The position numbers were made by a program, and so were the translations under genes. A DNA stretch of 64,000 bases from Budorcas taxicolor (lineage: Eukaryota > Chordata > Mammalia > Artiodactyla > Bovidae), in assembly GCF_023091745.1 (NCBI RefSeq), contig NC_068934.1, positions 19,794,434 through 19,858,433 of the forward strand, read 5' to 3'. Of this stretch, positions 11,308 to 21,751 are shown piece by piece. The notes below the pieces were generated by a model that did no database searches, was not told the origin of the DNA, and was given only the letters and a program-made list of their open reading frames with translations. Numbering within the stretch: the stretch's first letter is position 1; each line of letters opens with the position of its first letter.

Positions 11308-12018
11308 GTTATTGCATATCTCATGGCCCAAATCTTTGCTAGTCAATGAAGGTGATCTCTACCTGCGGTAACATAGGTTAAGGGAGAAAGTAGTTTCGAT
11401 ATTATTGCTATAAGCATTACAGATATGGGAGGGATTTATATAAAGTGATGTGGAGTTACATAGGAAGAAAAACAAGCACGTTGCAAAATACACAAGTTAG
11501 GATAGTAATTTGAACTGAGTTTTAAGTTTGTATTAGGCTAATCAGGCAGAAGATAATGAACTGTTCTAGAAGATATAAATCATTATCAGTTCAGTTCAGT
11601 CACTCAGTCATATCTGACTCTTTGCGACCCCATGGACTGTAGCATGCCAGGCATTGCTGTCCATCAGCAACTCTCAGAGCTTGCTCAAACTCATGTCCAC
11701 TGAGTCGGTAATGACATCCAACCATCTCATCCTCTGTTGTCCCCTTCTCCTCATGCCTTCAGTGTTTCCCAGCATCAGGGTCTTTTCCAGTGAGTCAGTT
11801 CTTTGCATCAGGTGGCCAAAGTATTGGAGTTTCAGCTTCAGTAACAGTCTTTCCAATGAATATACAGGACTGATTTCCTTTAGAAAACAGTTCTAACTGT
11901 TGCTTCCTGACCTGCATACAGGTTTCTCAAGAGGCAGGGCAGGTGGTCTGGTACTCCCATCTCTTTCAGAATTTTCCACAGTTTATTGTGATCCAGATAG
12001 TCAAAAGCTTTGGCATAG

Positions 12019-12921
12019 TCAATAAAACAGAAATAGATAGAACTCTTTTGCTTTTTTGATGATCCAGTGGATGTTGGCAATTTGATCTCTGGTTCCTCTG
12101 CCTTTTCTAAAACCAGCCTGAACATCTGGAATTTCACGGTTCACATATTGCTGAAGCCTAGCTTGGAGAATTTTGAGCATTACTTTACTAGCATGTGAGA
12201 TGAGTGCAATTGTGAGGTAGTTTGAGCATTCTTTAGCATTGCCTTTCTGTGGGATTGGAATGAAAACTGACCTTTTCCTGTCCTGTGGCCACTGCTGAGT
12301 TTTCCAAATTTGCTGGCGTATTGAGTGCAACACTTTCACAGCATCATCTTTTAGGATTGGAAATAGCTCAACTGGAATTCCATCACCTCCACTAGCTTTG
12401 TTCGTAGTGATGTTTCCTAAGGCACACTTAACTTCACATTCCATGATGTCTGGCTGTAGGTGAGTGTGAGTGATCACACCATTGTGATTATCGGGGTCAT
12501 GAAGAGCTTTTTTGTACAGTTCTGTGTATTCTTGCCACTTCTTGTTAATAACTTCACATTCCATGATGTCTGGCTGTAGGTGAGTGTGAGTGATCACACC
12601 ATTGTGATTATCGGGGTCATGAAGAGCTTTTTTGTACAGTTCTGTGTATTCTTGCCACTTCTTGTTAATATCTTCTGCTTCTGTTAGGTCCATACCATTT
12701 CTGTCCTTTATCGAGCTCATCTTTGCATGAAATGTTCCCTTGTTATCTCTAACTTTCTTGAAGAGATCTCTAGTTATTCCCATTCTATTGTTTTCCTCTA
12801 TTTCTTTGCATTGATCACTGAGGAAGGCTTTCTTATCTCTCCTTGCTATTCTTTGGAACTCTGCATTCAAATGGGAATGTCTTTCCTTTTCTCCTTTGCT
12901 TTTCGCTTCTCTTATTTTCAC
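12019..12921 (-). pseudogene. BovB ORF2 linker/RT relic, 300-codon open frame
   Basis: Carries the region between endonuclease and RT palm, with blocks AKSKGEKERHSHLNAEFQRI, TTNKASGGDGIPVELF, LQQYVNREIPDVQAGFRKGR and IANIHWIIKKAKEF. The segment KKWQEYTELYKKALHDPDN occurs twice because of a perfect in-frame 120-bp duplication (12431-12670), which is why the frame stays open although the protein is unnatural. It ends before the YADD palm motif. It lacks the endonuclease and is disrupted on both sides. Confidence 0.9.
12431..12670. repeat. Perfect 2 x 120-bp tandem duplication
   Basis: Bases 12431-12550 and 12551-12670 are identical over all 120 positions I compared, starting 'acttcacattccatgatgtc' and ending 'ccacttcttgttaata'. 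The upstream junction shares only 'ta'. It sits inside a diverged BovB, and 120 bp is a multiple of three. Confidence 0.95.
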
Positions 12922-13449
12922 AGCTATTTGTAAGGCCTCCTCAGACAGCCATTTTGCTTTTTAGCAAGTCTGGGTCAGTCTCTTTTGGGGTCACTTTCTT
13001 TCTCCTGGGTCCTGGTGCACACAAAGTTTTGTTTGTACCCTCCAAGAGTCTGTTTCCCCAGTCCTATGTAAGTTCTGTAATCAAATCCTACTGGCCTCCA
13101 AAGTCAAATTCTCTGGGGATTCTCAGTCTCTTTGCCAGATCCCCAGGTTGGGAAATCTGTTGTTGGTCCTAGAACTTTCTTAATAGTGCAATAATTTATT
13201 TGGTGTAAATCATTATATGACAAAGCAAAGGTGACTGGAATCATTTTTTAGACCTATATTGGTTTCAGACATACAGAAGCCTTGTTAATTTTGCTTGTGA
13301 CACTACAAGTCCATCTCTTAATTTTTTGCTCTTTTCTGTCTATACATGTTACATTTGCTGTTGAACTAAAAAAGTGAGATATCTAACAACCTGGTTATAC
13401 ATATAAAGCATAAACCAGGAACATATGTACAGTTGCATGTCTGTGTGTA

Positions 13450-13652
13450 TGTGCTGTCATGCCTGACTTTTTGTGGCCCCATGGACTGTAGCCTACCAGG
13501 CTCGTCTGTCCATGGAATTCTCTAGGCAAGAATACTCGAGTGGGTTGCCATTTCCTCCTCCAGGGGATCTTACTGACCTAGGGATCAAATCTGAGTCTCC
13601 TGTGTCTCCTGCATTGGCAAGTGTATTCTTTACCATTGTACCACCTGGCAAG
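13450..13652 (-). mobile_element. Bov-tA SINE
   Basis: Reverse-strand copy with 'ggccccatggactgtagcct', 'ccaggggatcttactgacct' and the head complement 'accacctggcaagcc'. It contains a small internal duplication of 'gtctcctgt' near 13597-13610. Confidence 0.9.
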
Positions 13653-14010
13653 CCATATGCATGGTTAGAGGCTGGGAAATCATAGAATTTCTTAATTTGT
13701 ATATTGGAAAAAATATTTCCCTTTTTTTGTGATTTTAATCTATCTAAAAGTAACTATAAATGATATTTGAATTTTATATTGTGTTTTGCTTTGGAGATAT
13801 TTTATTACCAGAGAACTCAGAGATAGCCATTTTTATTTCAATATAGAAAAAAAAAAAACCAGATCCATGCACATTAGAACTATATAAATGTAATATTTGG
13901 AACTGGAGTTTAAATATCACTATTTTTTTTTTTTTACTGAATTTTCAACTAATAGAATGCAGTGAAAAAGATAAATTAGAAAAAAATAAGTTTATTCTAT
14001 ATAGCCTATT

Positions 14011-14132
14011 GGAGTAGGAAATGGCAACCCACTTCAGTGTTCTTGCCTGGAAAATTCCATGGACAGAGGAGCCTGCCAGGCTATAGTTCATGGTGTCGCA
14101 ATGAGTTGGACACAACAGGGCACAGCAGCAAC
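14011..14132 (+). mobile_element. Bov-tA SINE, 5'-truncated
   Basis: Starts 'ggagtaggaaatggcaaccc' and ends '...cacagcagca'. It is flanked by a perfect 12-bp duplication, atatagcctatt (13999-14010 and 14133-14144). The intact duplication shows the copy was already head-less when it inserted. Confidence 0.92.
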
Positions 14133-14144
14133 ATATAGCCTATT

Positions 14145-15565
14145 ATAGTTTAATTTTTGTGAATGATTATTTGGGTTAATATCTAACAGCAGAATTTTAG
14201 GACCTTCTGACATTTAAATGTTCATTCCTTTTCTTTTTCTTTCTAATCAACTGCAAGAAATGAAGTCTCTCTAGAAAGATAATTTTTTAGCTGATACCCA
14301 AAGCAGTTAACCAACATTTTAGAAGAAAATATAACCTTTTAATGTTTCAGACTGTAAAATTATCATATATAATCCTTACAAATTATATAACCTTTATAAA
14401 TTAAAAAATTATATATTTAATTAGAAGTGTGTTTGATATAGATTTTCTTTCCATTAATGCTTTCAAATATTTAACATATAAAAAATAGGATATTTAAAGA
14501 ATTCAGTATATCATTTAGTTCAAGGTAGATATTTAAGATATTAGTATTCCTTTCTTTCTCCACCACCCAGCCCTAAAAAGTGAAAGTGTTTAGGCTTCAA
14601 TATCTCTGTTAAGTTCCTATAACCATGAAAATATTTGTATATGTGTGTTTTTTAATGATGATTGATGATTCATGATGTAATGCTATGTCTGAAACTGCTT
14701 GGTTTCTGCAAGCAGCAGCCTGTCACCCAGCAAGGGTTTAATAAGTAACTCCTTGATTTTTAAATCATGACAGAATTTCAAAACTGGTTTCTGCATTTAA
14801 CTAATTGGACTATTACCATTTTGTACAAAATTAATTGCAATGTGATGGTTTCGTTCATTGGCATCCTTCTGTGCTAAATTCCCAACCAAATGTTATTAGA
14901 GGCATATGATTTCTGATTTCTTCATTAAAGATTTTATTTTGTGATAATGTGGCTAAATTTTCAATGTGTGGTTGACTCCTCCACAATCATTTAATAGTTA
15001 TTCTTAAGTATTGTGGGGGGTTGAGGTTTTGCTCTCTCTCTTTTTTTAAAGAAAATTATATATAGCTAACCTCCTGTAGGGTTTTTTTAAAAATAAAATT
15101 TCCTGATACATAGTGTTAATGTGAATTAAAATTGTAGGATCTTGTTTAGCTGTCCAGATGTTTTCATTTAGCTTGAAAATACTTTGCTTCTGTTGAAGGC
15201 ATTAATGAGTTATGATGTAAAATTTATAACAATTTCATTTTGCTTTTTTTGACTTAAGCATCTCATATAAAGAACTAGGGAATTTTAAGTGCATTCATTC
15301 AGTATTTCAAAGACATTTCCTTTGAGGTTTGGACAGATTTTAATGTGTTATTCTTGGTCAGTGTTAGTTTTTCCCTAACAAGCTCAAATTCAAAAGAGAT
15401 TTCCTTTTGAAATACTGACAAATTTGAAAGACTATGAGATAGATTTTCAAATGCAGTAAATTTACTTCAATGATGCCTCTTGGAAGAGAGCTCACCCCTC
15501 CAAATTTAGCCTTAACCTTTAATCTACAGAGTTATTATTTTCTGTATTTCTTTATATCCCCCTAA
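14145..15565. other. Unassigned AT-rich DNA
   Basis: No gene, repeat family or open frame worth noting was recognised. Confidence 0.5.
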
Positions 15566-15735
15566 CCCAGCAGGAGAGAGGGACACAGAGGACAAGATGG
15601 TTGGATGGCATCACTGACTTGATGGGCATGAGTTTGAGCAAGCTCTTGGAGTTGGTGATGGACAGGGAGGCCTGGCATGCTGCAGTCCATGGGGTTGCAA
15701 AGAGCTGGACACGACTGAGCAACTGAACTGAACCC
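15566..15735 (+). mobile_element. BovB 3' terminal fragment
   Basis: About 170 bp of the BovB 3' end ('ggttggatggcatcactgac' to 'gactgagcaactgaactgaa'). Heavily 5'-truncated; no coding capacity. Confidence 0.9.
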
Positions 15736-15904
15736 AGGCTCTGAAACAAAGCTCTGCACTTAATAGGCTTACTTCTTAGTATTGGAATTGCCACTTGGAA
15801 CAATTCTTGAGTGAAAATATTCATCTCATCTTAAGACTACATCTGCATATGAACTCAATGCACAGGTCAGGGTCTTAGGGAGGACGGCTGAGTGGGAAAG
15901 CCAT

Positions 15905-16712
15905 TGGCTACTAAACTGAAAGACCTAGATATTAATCTTTGAGCTACCATGCACTTCTATGAAATCAGCAAGTCAGCCCAGATTTCTTGAACTTCCTTTT
16001 CCTCATCTCAGATCAAGATGATAACCCCAGTGTTCATCACAGCACTGTTTACAATAGCCAGGACATGGAAGCAACCTAGATGTCCATTGGCAGACGAATG
16101 GAAAAGAAAGCTGTGGTACATAGACACAATGGAATATTACTAGGCTATTAAAAAGAATGTATTTGAATCAGTTCTAATGAGGTGGATGAAACTGGAGCCT
16201 ATTATACAGAACGAAGTAAGTCAGAAAGAAAAACACCAATATAGTATATTAACGCATATATATGGAATTTAGAAAGATGGTAATAATGACCTTATATGTG
16301 AGACAGCAAAAGAGACACAGATGTAAAGAACAGACTGTTAGACTCTGTGGGAGAAGGTGAGGGTGGGATGATTTGAGAGAATAGCATTGGAACATGTATA
16401 TTATCATATGTGAAATAGATCACCAGTCCAGGTTTGATGCATGAGACAGGGTGCTCAGGGATGGTGCACTGGGATGACCCCGAGGGATGGGATGGGGAAG
16501 GAGGTGGGAGGGGGGTTCAGGATGGGGGACACATGTTCACCCATGGCTGATTCATGTGAATGTATGGCAAAAACTACCACAATATTGTAAAGTAATTAGC
16601 CTCCAATTAAAATAAAAAAATATAAGTTAAATAAGCAGAGTGAGAATTAAAAAAAAAGGATGATAATACTTGCCTCATGGATTATAGTGAAGATTAAGAA
16701 AGCATATATATA
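15905..16712 (+). mobile_element. MIR SINE split by an L1 insertion
   Basis: The MIR core ('cagcaagtcagcccagattt', 'ttccttttcctcatct') runs to 16024. Its 3' continuation ('tgataatacttgcctcatgg', 'agtgaagattaag') resumes at 16667. The two halves are separated by L1 sequence at 16025-16658. Confidence 0.65.
16025..16658 (+). mobile_element. L1 3' end, inserted in a MIR
   Basis: Contains the end of L1 ORF2 ('aatagccaggacatggaagc', 'gaatggaaaagaaagctgtg') and a ruminant-type L1 3' UTR with a degenerate A-rich tail. An 8-bp duplication, gatgataa, flanks it (16017-16024 and 16659-16666). ORF2 is only its last portion and has stops. Confidence 0.9.
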
Positions 16713-16905
16713 CCAGTTAACACTTATGGAGTACTCACTGTGTAGCAGGTATCATGTTAAACACAGTAGAACACCAAAATCCTGGGAGACAGGTACTGAA
16801 ACCCAACATTTCAGTGAGAAAACTGAAGCCCAGAATGAAAGTAAATTGCTCACCATCACTCAGCTGGTAAATCAGGCTCCAGACCTGTGTCTTTAACTAG
16901 GCTTC
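16713..16905 (-). mobile_element. MIR SINE
   Basis: Reverse-strand MIR pattern: 'gagtactcactgtgtagcag', 'tcagtgagaaaactgaagcc' and 'ctcagctggtaaatcaggct'. It directly follows, and is opposed to, the split MIR. Confidence 0.65.
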
Positions 16906-17325
16906 AGTGCAATTTCTGTCCAAAGTATGTGATCAATAAACAGTAGCGTCTCTCATCTCTGTCTTCTCAACTCACGGGTCAGGATGCTTATGAATGGTAA
17001 TCCATAGTCCAGTGAATGTTGAAGCATTCATTTCAGGCTGTGGTGTAAATCGCTTTCCTTTAGTATTTTCGGTCTGGTGATTTATTTTTTATCTCATCTT
17101 TGACATACTCTACCTCCATCTGGTGTTACTCTTCTCCTGATAGGAGCTTTAGATGTCTGATTAATAATTTGGGTTTTTACTTCATAATATTGTTATTTTC
17201 TTGGTTTCTATGGTGAAACCTTTTCAGTCTTCTCTCTGGCAATTTATTTTCAGCCATTGTTCTCGCTTCATCCACTGCCAAACCCTCTAATTATTGAAAT
17301 GCTCCTTCCTACTCTTAGCCAGAGG
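16906..17325. other. Unassigned DNA
   Basis: Nothing recognised. Confidence 0.5.
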
Positions 17326-17535
17326 CTTCCCTTGGTGGCTCAGATAGTAAAGAATCTGCCTGCAATGCAGGAGACCTGGGTTTGATCCCTGGGTCAGGAA
17401 GATCCCCTGGAGAAGGAAATGGTGACCCACTTCAGTATTCTTTCCTAGAGAATTGCATGAACAGAGGAACCTGGTGGGCTACAGTTCTTGGGATGGCAAG
17501 AGTCGAACACGACTGAGCGACTAACTCACACACTC
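17326..17535 (+). mobile_element. Bov-tA SINE
   Basis: Complete forward copy from 'ggcttcccttggtggctcag' through the box-B-like 'gggtttgatccctgg' to 'cgactgagcgactaactcac'. Confidence 0.92.
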
Positions 17536-17939
17536 CTCTACACTCTGTCCTTCCTTTCAAATGAATTCATTTTAAATCAGGAAAGCAAATATTTGTTCTC
17601 ATAAGGACCCGCGCTAATTAGAACTGGGAGACAGAGTTGAGCAGGACTCAGTGTAGGTCTAGAGACGTGCTGCTTATCCCCTTCCCTTCATCTGTAACAT
17701 GGCTTCCATTTCACAATGCCTATAGTTTTCACTTGTGTCCAGTCTATTTTCCTCAGTCTGCTGACCATCTCTGTCTGCTTATTTGGAGTTTGCACGTGGT
17801 TCATCATAAAAATGCATGATAGAGGGAGTTTTTAACCTTAAGTGCTGCTGCCAACAGGTCCATTATTTTATTATTACATAGTTCACATTCCCAAGCAACA
17901 AACCTTTCTAGTGATGTATTATTATTTGACTTTTGCCTC

Positions 17940-18110
17940 CATCTCTGGCTTCACTTTGACCTTCTGCTCCTGTGGTAACCATGTGCTGTCAGACTGGCTT
18001 TCTTTCTGTAACTGAAATGGGACTGGCTTATCTCACCCTCAGGTTTTTTTGTACTTGCTATTTTCTGCCTGGAGACTGTTTCACGTCTTTGCATGGCTGA
18101 TGTCTGTGAA
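17940..18110. mobile_element. L2-like ancient LINE fragment
   Basis: 'ctcaccctcaggtttttttg', 'tacttgctattttctgcctg' and 'gcatggctgatgtctg' in this order resemble a common mammalian L2 3'-region pattern. Diverged; by-eye call only. Confidence 0.4.
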
Positions 18111-19554
18111 AAACTCTTTATTCTAAATGGAGCGTTTAATCATCTTTCATTCATTGAGCTGTGATTGATTTTTGAAAGCAAGATTTCAAAAAGGACACAA
18201 AAAGGTGCATGAGTTTTATAACTTATCATTGATCTATGATTTAAAATTTTCCATTTCTTTGTTAGATTGACTTTTTTGTCAACTGTGGTTAATTATTTGT
18301 AGCACAAGCAGAAATATTTAACTTTATCCAGTAGTTATCCTTTTTCTTTTCTATAGAAATTTTTCATCTTTGGGGTTGACTTTGTCAAGTCACTCCAAGA
18401 CTGAATAGCCTTTCAAGCAGTGTTTGAACTCTGAGATACACTGGCACATTTGTCATGGATGTCTGAGGCAGAATTTAGGCATATCATGGGAACTGATACT
18501 CTAAGTGATTCTAGGTCAGTCAAAGAATGAGAATCGCTAAATCATTAATTATCTGAAATCTCTTGTTTTTCTCTCACAGCTTATTTTGAATTCATAGCTC
18601 TGGAGATCACTTCATCTTTTAAGCTCCTAGAGAGTGTTGAATTTATTTATATTGAGTTTCCTGCTCCTTGTATAATTATTGTCATTAGTTCACTGATTAA
18701 CATTCATTCATTGCTTTTTGTGTTTACAAGACACTTACCTAAATTTTTAATCTTTACTTGCTTACATTTGAAAGGTCTTTATGGAGGCAGTTGTTTTTTC
18801 CCCGCGCCCCCCACCCACCCCCCCCCCCATAAATTGTGTTTGGCGCTTGTAGGGGCGCAAATTTTACAAAATGTCTCTTTAGCTTGCGGATCATTTCAAG
18901 TTTTAAACAATCAAGGTCCAAAAGACTCAGGAGGAAGTTTTGACCTTCCCCCTATAACTGCCTGAAATTTGATAGAGGGCCTTTGCTAAAATAGAGCTGT
19001 CACCAGAAAGGTGGTATATGGTGGGGGAAACTAGGTAAGTCCAAGGAAACAGAGTGCTCTCTGTTTCCCATTATTTCTGCTGGTCCCAGCAAGCATGTGT
19101 TTACCAAACATTTGCTTTTCCATCTCCATGTCAGTTGCCTCCCTCTGCTTTGAAGTCCCAAACCACTACCCTGAGCATCCTCTGTAGTCTTAAGCTGACA
19201 GTGATATTTAAGGTGAGAGTTTCAGCCTTTTGGTGAGTTACTTAGTTTTCCTGGATCTCCCCCATGGATACCTGTTATTAAGCTTTAGTCTGATTGTCTC
19301 CTGTCAGTTTAAATTTTAGACCAGCCAGAAAAGCCTAGAAGGATAGAAGAAAATTTCTTCCTCTTCAACACACTTTTCCAAAATTCCTTAAAGTTTGTGT
19401 GTGATAGTATTTAATGTAGGCTTCCTCACTCACTGCATGTGCATGTTTGGAGACCTAGAAGATAGGGACCTTAAAAAGCAGGGGTTGTAATTGTGTACTG
19501 TGTGTACATGCCTTGTGTTTACTTGCTATTAAGCAACAACTGAAATTGTATTAG
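18111..19554. other. Unassigned DNA with a C-rich run
   Basis: No gene found. A C-rich low-complexity run at about 18800-18830 (broken runs of C with single a/g interruptions) stands out from the AT-rich surroundings. Open frames at 18711-18965 and 19054-19236 look incidental. Confidence 0.55.
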
Positions 19555-19680
19555 CTTATCTACTCAACAAAAACTTACTGAACACCTCTGTTCTGATTTC
19601 TTGGAATTATTTGGAACAGAGTTAGCAAAGATCCATGACCTCAAGAAACTTCTGCTGTCTACCAAAACCAAAAAAATAAA
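19555..19680. mobile_element. Possible ancient interspersed repeat
   Basis: 'tctactcaacaaaaacttac', 'tgaacacctctgttctg' and 'catgacctcaagaaacttct' follow the order of a widespread mammalian 'tcaacaaatatttattgagcacc' repeat. The family is not assigned. Confidence 0.35.
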
Positions 19681-19717
19681 AGAAGGCTGCAAATAAGGAG
19701 GGATTATTTGGTATCTT

Positions 19718-20128
19718 CAGTTCAGGTCAGTTGCTCAGTTGTGTCCGACTCTTTGTGACCACATGAATCACAGCACTCCAGGCTTCCCTGTCCATCACCA
19801 ACTCCTGGAGTTCACTCAGACTCACGTCCATTGAGTCAGCGATGCCATCCAGCCATCTCATCCTTGGTTGTCCCCTTCTCCTCCTGCCCCCAGTCCCTCC
19901 CAGCATCAGAGTTTTTTCCAATGAGTCAACTCTTTGCATGAGGTGGCCAAAGTACTGGAGTTTCAGCTTTAGCATCATTCCTTCCAAAGAAATCCCAGGG
20001 CTGATCTCCTTCAGAATGGACTGGTTGGATGTCCTTGCAGTCCAAGGGACTCTCAAGAGTCTTCTCCAACACCACAGTTCAAAAGCATCAATTCTTCGGT
20101 GCTCAGCTTTCTTCATAGTCCAACTCTC
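19718..20128 (-). mobile_element. BovB 3' end (ART2A-type), clean insertion
   Basis: 411 bp of the BovB 3' region on the reverse strand, flanked by a perfect 12-bp duplication, atttggtatctt (19706-19717 and 20129-20140). It includes a 129-codon reverse-strand open piece (19727-20116) of the ORF2 C-terminus with RRIDAFELWCWRRLLRVPW and GGRRRRGQPRMRWLDGI, making it one of the best preserved C-terminal fragments here. Confidence 0.95.
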
Positions 20129-20140
20129 ATTTGGTATCTT

Positions 20141-20517
20141 AGTTACAATTCAAGAGACACAGATTTGAGTAATAACTTAAATGAGATCTGAGGTAAATAG
20201 AAAATGGTGAGGGTTTACAAAGACCACAGACAAAAACAAAAATATTCAAGAAGAGTTACACAGGTGGTTTTACAGAACTATGATTGGTGCTGCCAGGCAT
20301 TCAGTTTCTTGTCAGCAAATGATAACTTGCCAAACTGCATTTTCCAAGGGGTGAAGAAAATGAGTTCCAGGTGGCCCGTGAATGGCCTGGTCCAGAGTTT
20401 ATATTGTGTCTAGGTGAGGATATGTTTGAGTGCTGCATCCGCAGTGGCCTCCTGATTGCATTATAGGTCCCTTTGACATAAGTGACTTCATTTTGTTGTT
20501 CATAGTTAATACTATCC
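20141..20517. other. Unassigned DNA
   Basis: No gene or repeat recognised between the BovB 3' end and the BOV-A2 dimer. Confidence 0.5.
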
Positions 20518-20533
20518 CAGTGACTTCTATGGA

Positions 20534-20813
20534 GAAGGCGATAGCACCCCATTCCAGTACTCTTGCCTGGAACATCCCATGGACAGAGGAGCCTGGTAGG
20601 CTGCAGTCCATGGCGTCGCTAAGAGTCAGACATGACTGAACGACTTCGCTTTCACTTTTCACTTTCATGCATTGGAGAAGGAAATGGCAACCCACTCCAG
20701 GGTTCTTGCCTGGAGAATCCCAGGGATGGGAGAGCCTGGTGGGCTGCTGTCTATGGGGTCACACAGAGTCGGACACGACTGAAGCAACTTAGCAGCAGCA
20801 GCAGCAGCAGAAG
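20534..20813 (+). mobile_element. BOV-A2-type dimeric SINE
   Basis: Two BovB-derived units in tandem ('gaaggcgatagcaccccatt' and 'tgcattggagaaggaaatgg'), joined by a 'ttcactttcac'-like linker and ending in an agc trinucleotide tail. A perfect 16-bp duplication, cagtgacttctatgga, flanks it (20518-20533 and 20814-20829). This well-preserved duplication marks a comparatively young insertion. Confidence 0.95.
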
Positions 20814-21127
20814 CAGTGACTTCTATGGATTATAGAGGGGAAGAAATGTCAAAGTCACTTATACATTTCTTTTTTTGGTGAGAAATTGTGATCTAAGGGA
20901 TTTTGCTATGTTTAGAAATATGGACAGAATTCTGTGGAAGGCTCTTAGGTTTTGCACATTTAGATTTCAAGATTCTTGCATCTAATAAGCAAGTATGGTC
21001 AAAGCCATGGTTTTTATATACACACACAGTGTGATGCTCAAATAATGTAAAACAAACTAACAACATACAGTGGGCTCTGCTATGTCTCCAGCACGTCTTA
21101 ATTGTTATAGATAAAGACCATCTTTGA

Positions 21128-21333
21128 GTGAAAGTCACTCAGTTGTGTCCAACTCTTTGCAACCCCATGGACTGTAGCCTGTCAGGCTTCTCTGTCCATG
21201 GAATTCTCCAGGCCAGAATACTGGAGTGGGTAGCCATTTCCTTCTCTGGGGGATCTTCCCAATCCAGGGATTGAACACTGGTCTCCTGCATTGCAGGCAG
21301 ATTCTTTACTGTCTGAGCCACCAGGGAAGCCCA
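21128..21333 (-). mobile_element. Bov-tA SINE inside repeat copy A
   Basis: Reverse-strand complete copy, flanked by a 13-bp duplication with one mismatch (agaccatctttga at 21115-21127, aggccatctttga at 21334-21346). Confidence 0.93.
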
Positions 21334-21426
21334 AGGCCATCTTTGAAGTCCTTCTATATTTGAAATCCTGCTCCTCATTTTAGGCCTGTTACTGCTGACA
21401 GTTCTCACTATTATCCCTGGTAATAA

Positions 21427-21534
21427 CATCATGTGAAATGTGAATGAAGCACAGCTGGAATAAAGATTACCAGGAGAAATATCAATAACCTCAGATATGC
21501 AAATGACACCACCCTTATGGCAGAAAGTGAAGAA
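21427..21534 (+). repeat. 108-bp inverted copy of 22523-22630 (templated insert)
   Basis: This BovB-like fragment interrupts repeat copy A. It equals the reverse complement of 22523-22630 with 2 differences in 108 (g to a near 21469, g to a near 21501). Both share a private rearranged variant, 'tgtgaatgaagcacagctgg', where other BovB copies here read 'ggctggaagaagcacaagctgg'. The left junction has 8-bp microhomology, catcatgt, with the host repeat. The insert has no BovB 3' end, no tail and no target-site duplication, so it is not an ordinary retroposition. Confidence 0.88.
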
Positions 21535-21751
21535 GAAGGCTGCAATCTCTGCCCTCTACCAGAAAAGTAACCTTTCTAAACTCCAGAAACTGCATTTTTC
21601 TCTAAAGGACCAGGTGTTTCTGTCCTGCTGCTAGTTGATTTTGCTGGTCCACACAATGGGATTTTTTTTTTTTGGCTTAGAGCTATAATTTAAAATGTGC
21701 TCCTTTTAGCTCAGTGAGGTGAACAGTCTTCCAGGTAGTATTTCTATAAAG

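Larger units (their letters stand above)
9950..11584. other. Unassigned DNA with small direct repeats
   Basis: No gene found. Overlapping open frames at 10158-10465 have no recognisable family. The stretch holds two local duplications, listed separately. Confidence 0.5.
11585..13190 (-). mobile_element. BovB LINE with two internal deletions
   Basis: Reverse-strand element with the 3' terminus at 11585 ('atcagttcagttcagtcact'). At about 11886 the 3' region is joined directly to the RT palm region ('ttctaactgttgcttcctga'), removing roughly 1 kb. At about 12966 the ORF2 linker is joined directly to 5'-untranslated sequence (12967-13080), removing the whole endonuclease region. That UTR block is the reverse complement of 43612-43732 in the near full-length copy. 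13081-13190 ('ctggggattctcagtctctt') has no counterpart elsewhere in the window and may be another 5' region variant or an L1 5' piece. Confidence 0.88.
21014..21661. repeat. Undesignated repeat, copy A
   Basis: Homologous by eye to 26078-26477 (copy B). Shared blocks include 'ggctctgctatgtctccagc', 'ctgctgacagttctcac' and 'tccacacaatgggatt'. Copy A lacks about 80 bp present in B. It is interrupted by a Bov-tA SINE (21128-21333) and by a 108-bp BovB-derived insert (21427-21534). I see no mariner-like termini around this copy. Confidence 0.75.

Noticed and set aside
12431..12670. CRISPR-like or satellite array
   Set aside because: Only two contiguous units with no spacers; it is a simple tandem duplication inside a LINE.
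12967..13190. Splicing of a BovB transcript as the cause of the UTR-linker fusion
   Set aside because: The corresponding positions in the near full-length copy do not show GT at the donor side (the sequence continues 'ccagggg'), so deletion is more likely.
20991..21015. BovB fragment at 'gtcaaagccatggttttt'
   Set aside because: It resembles the BovB words 'agtcaaggctatggttttt', but the match is under 20 bases and neither flank continues in BovB.
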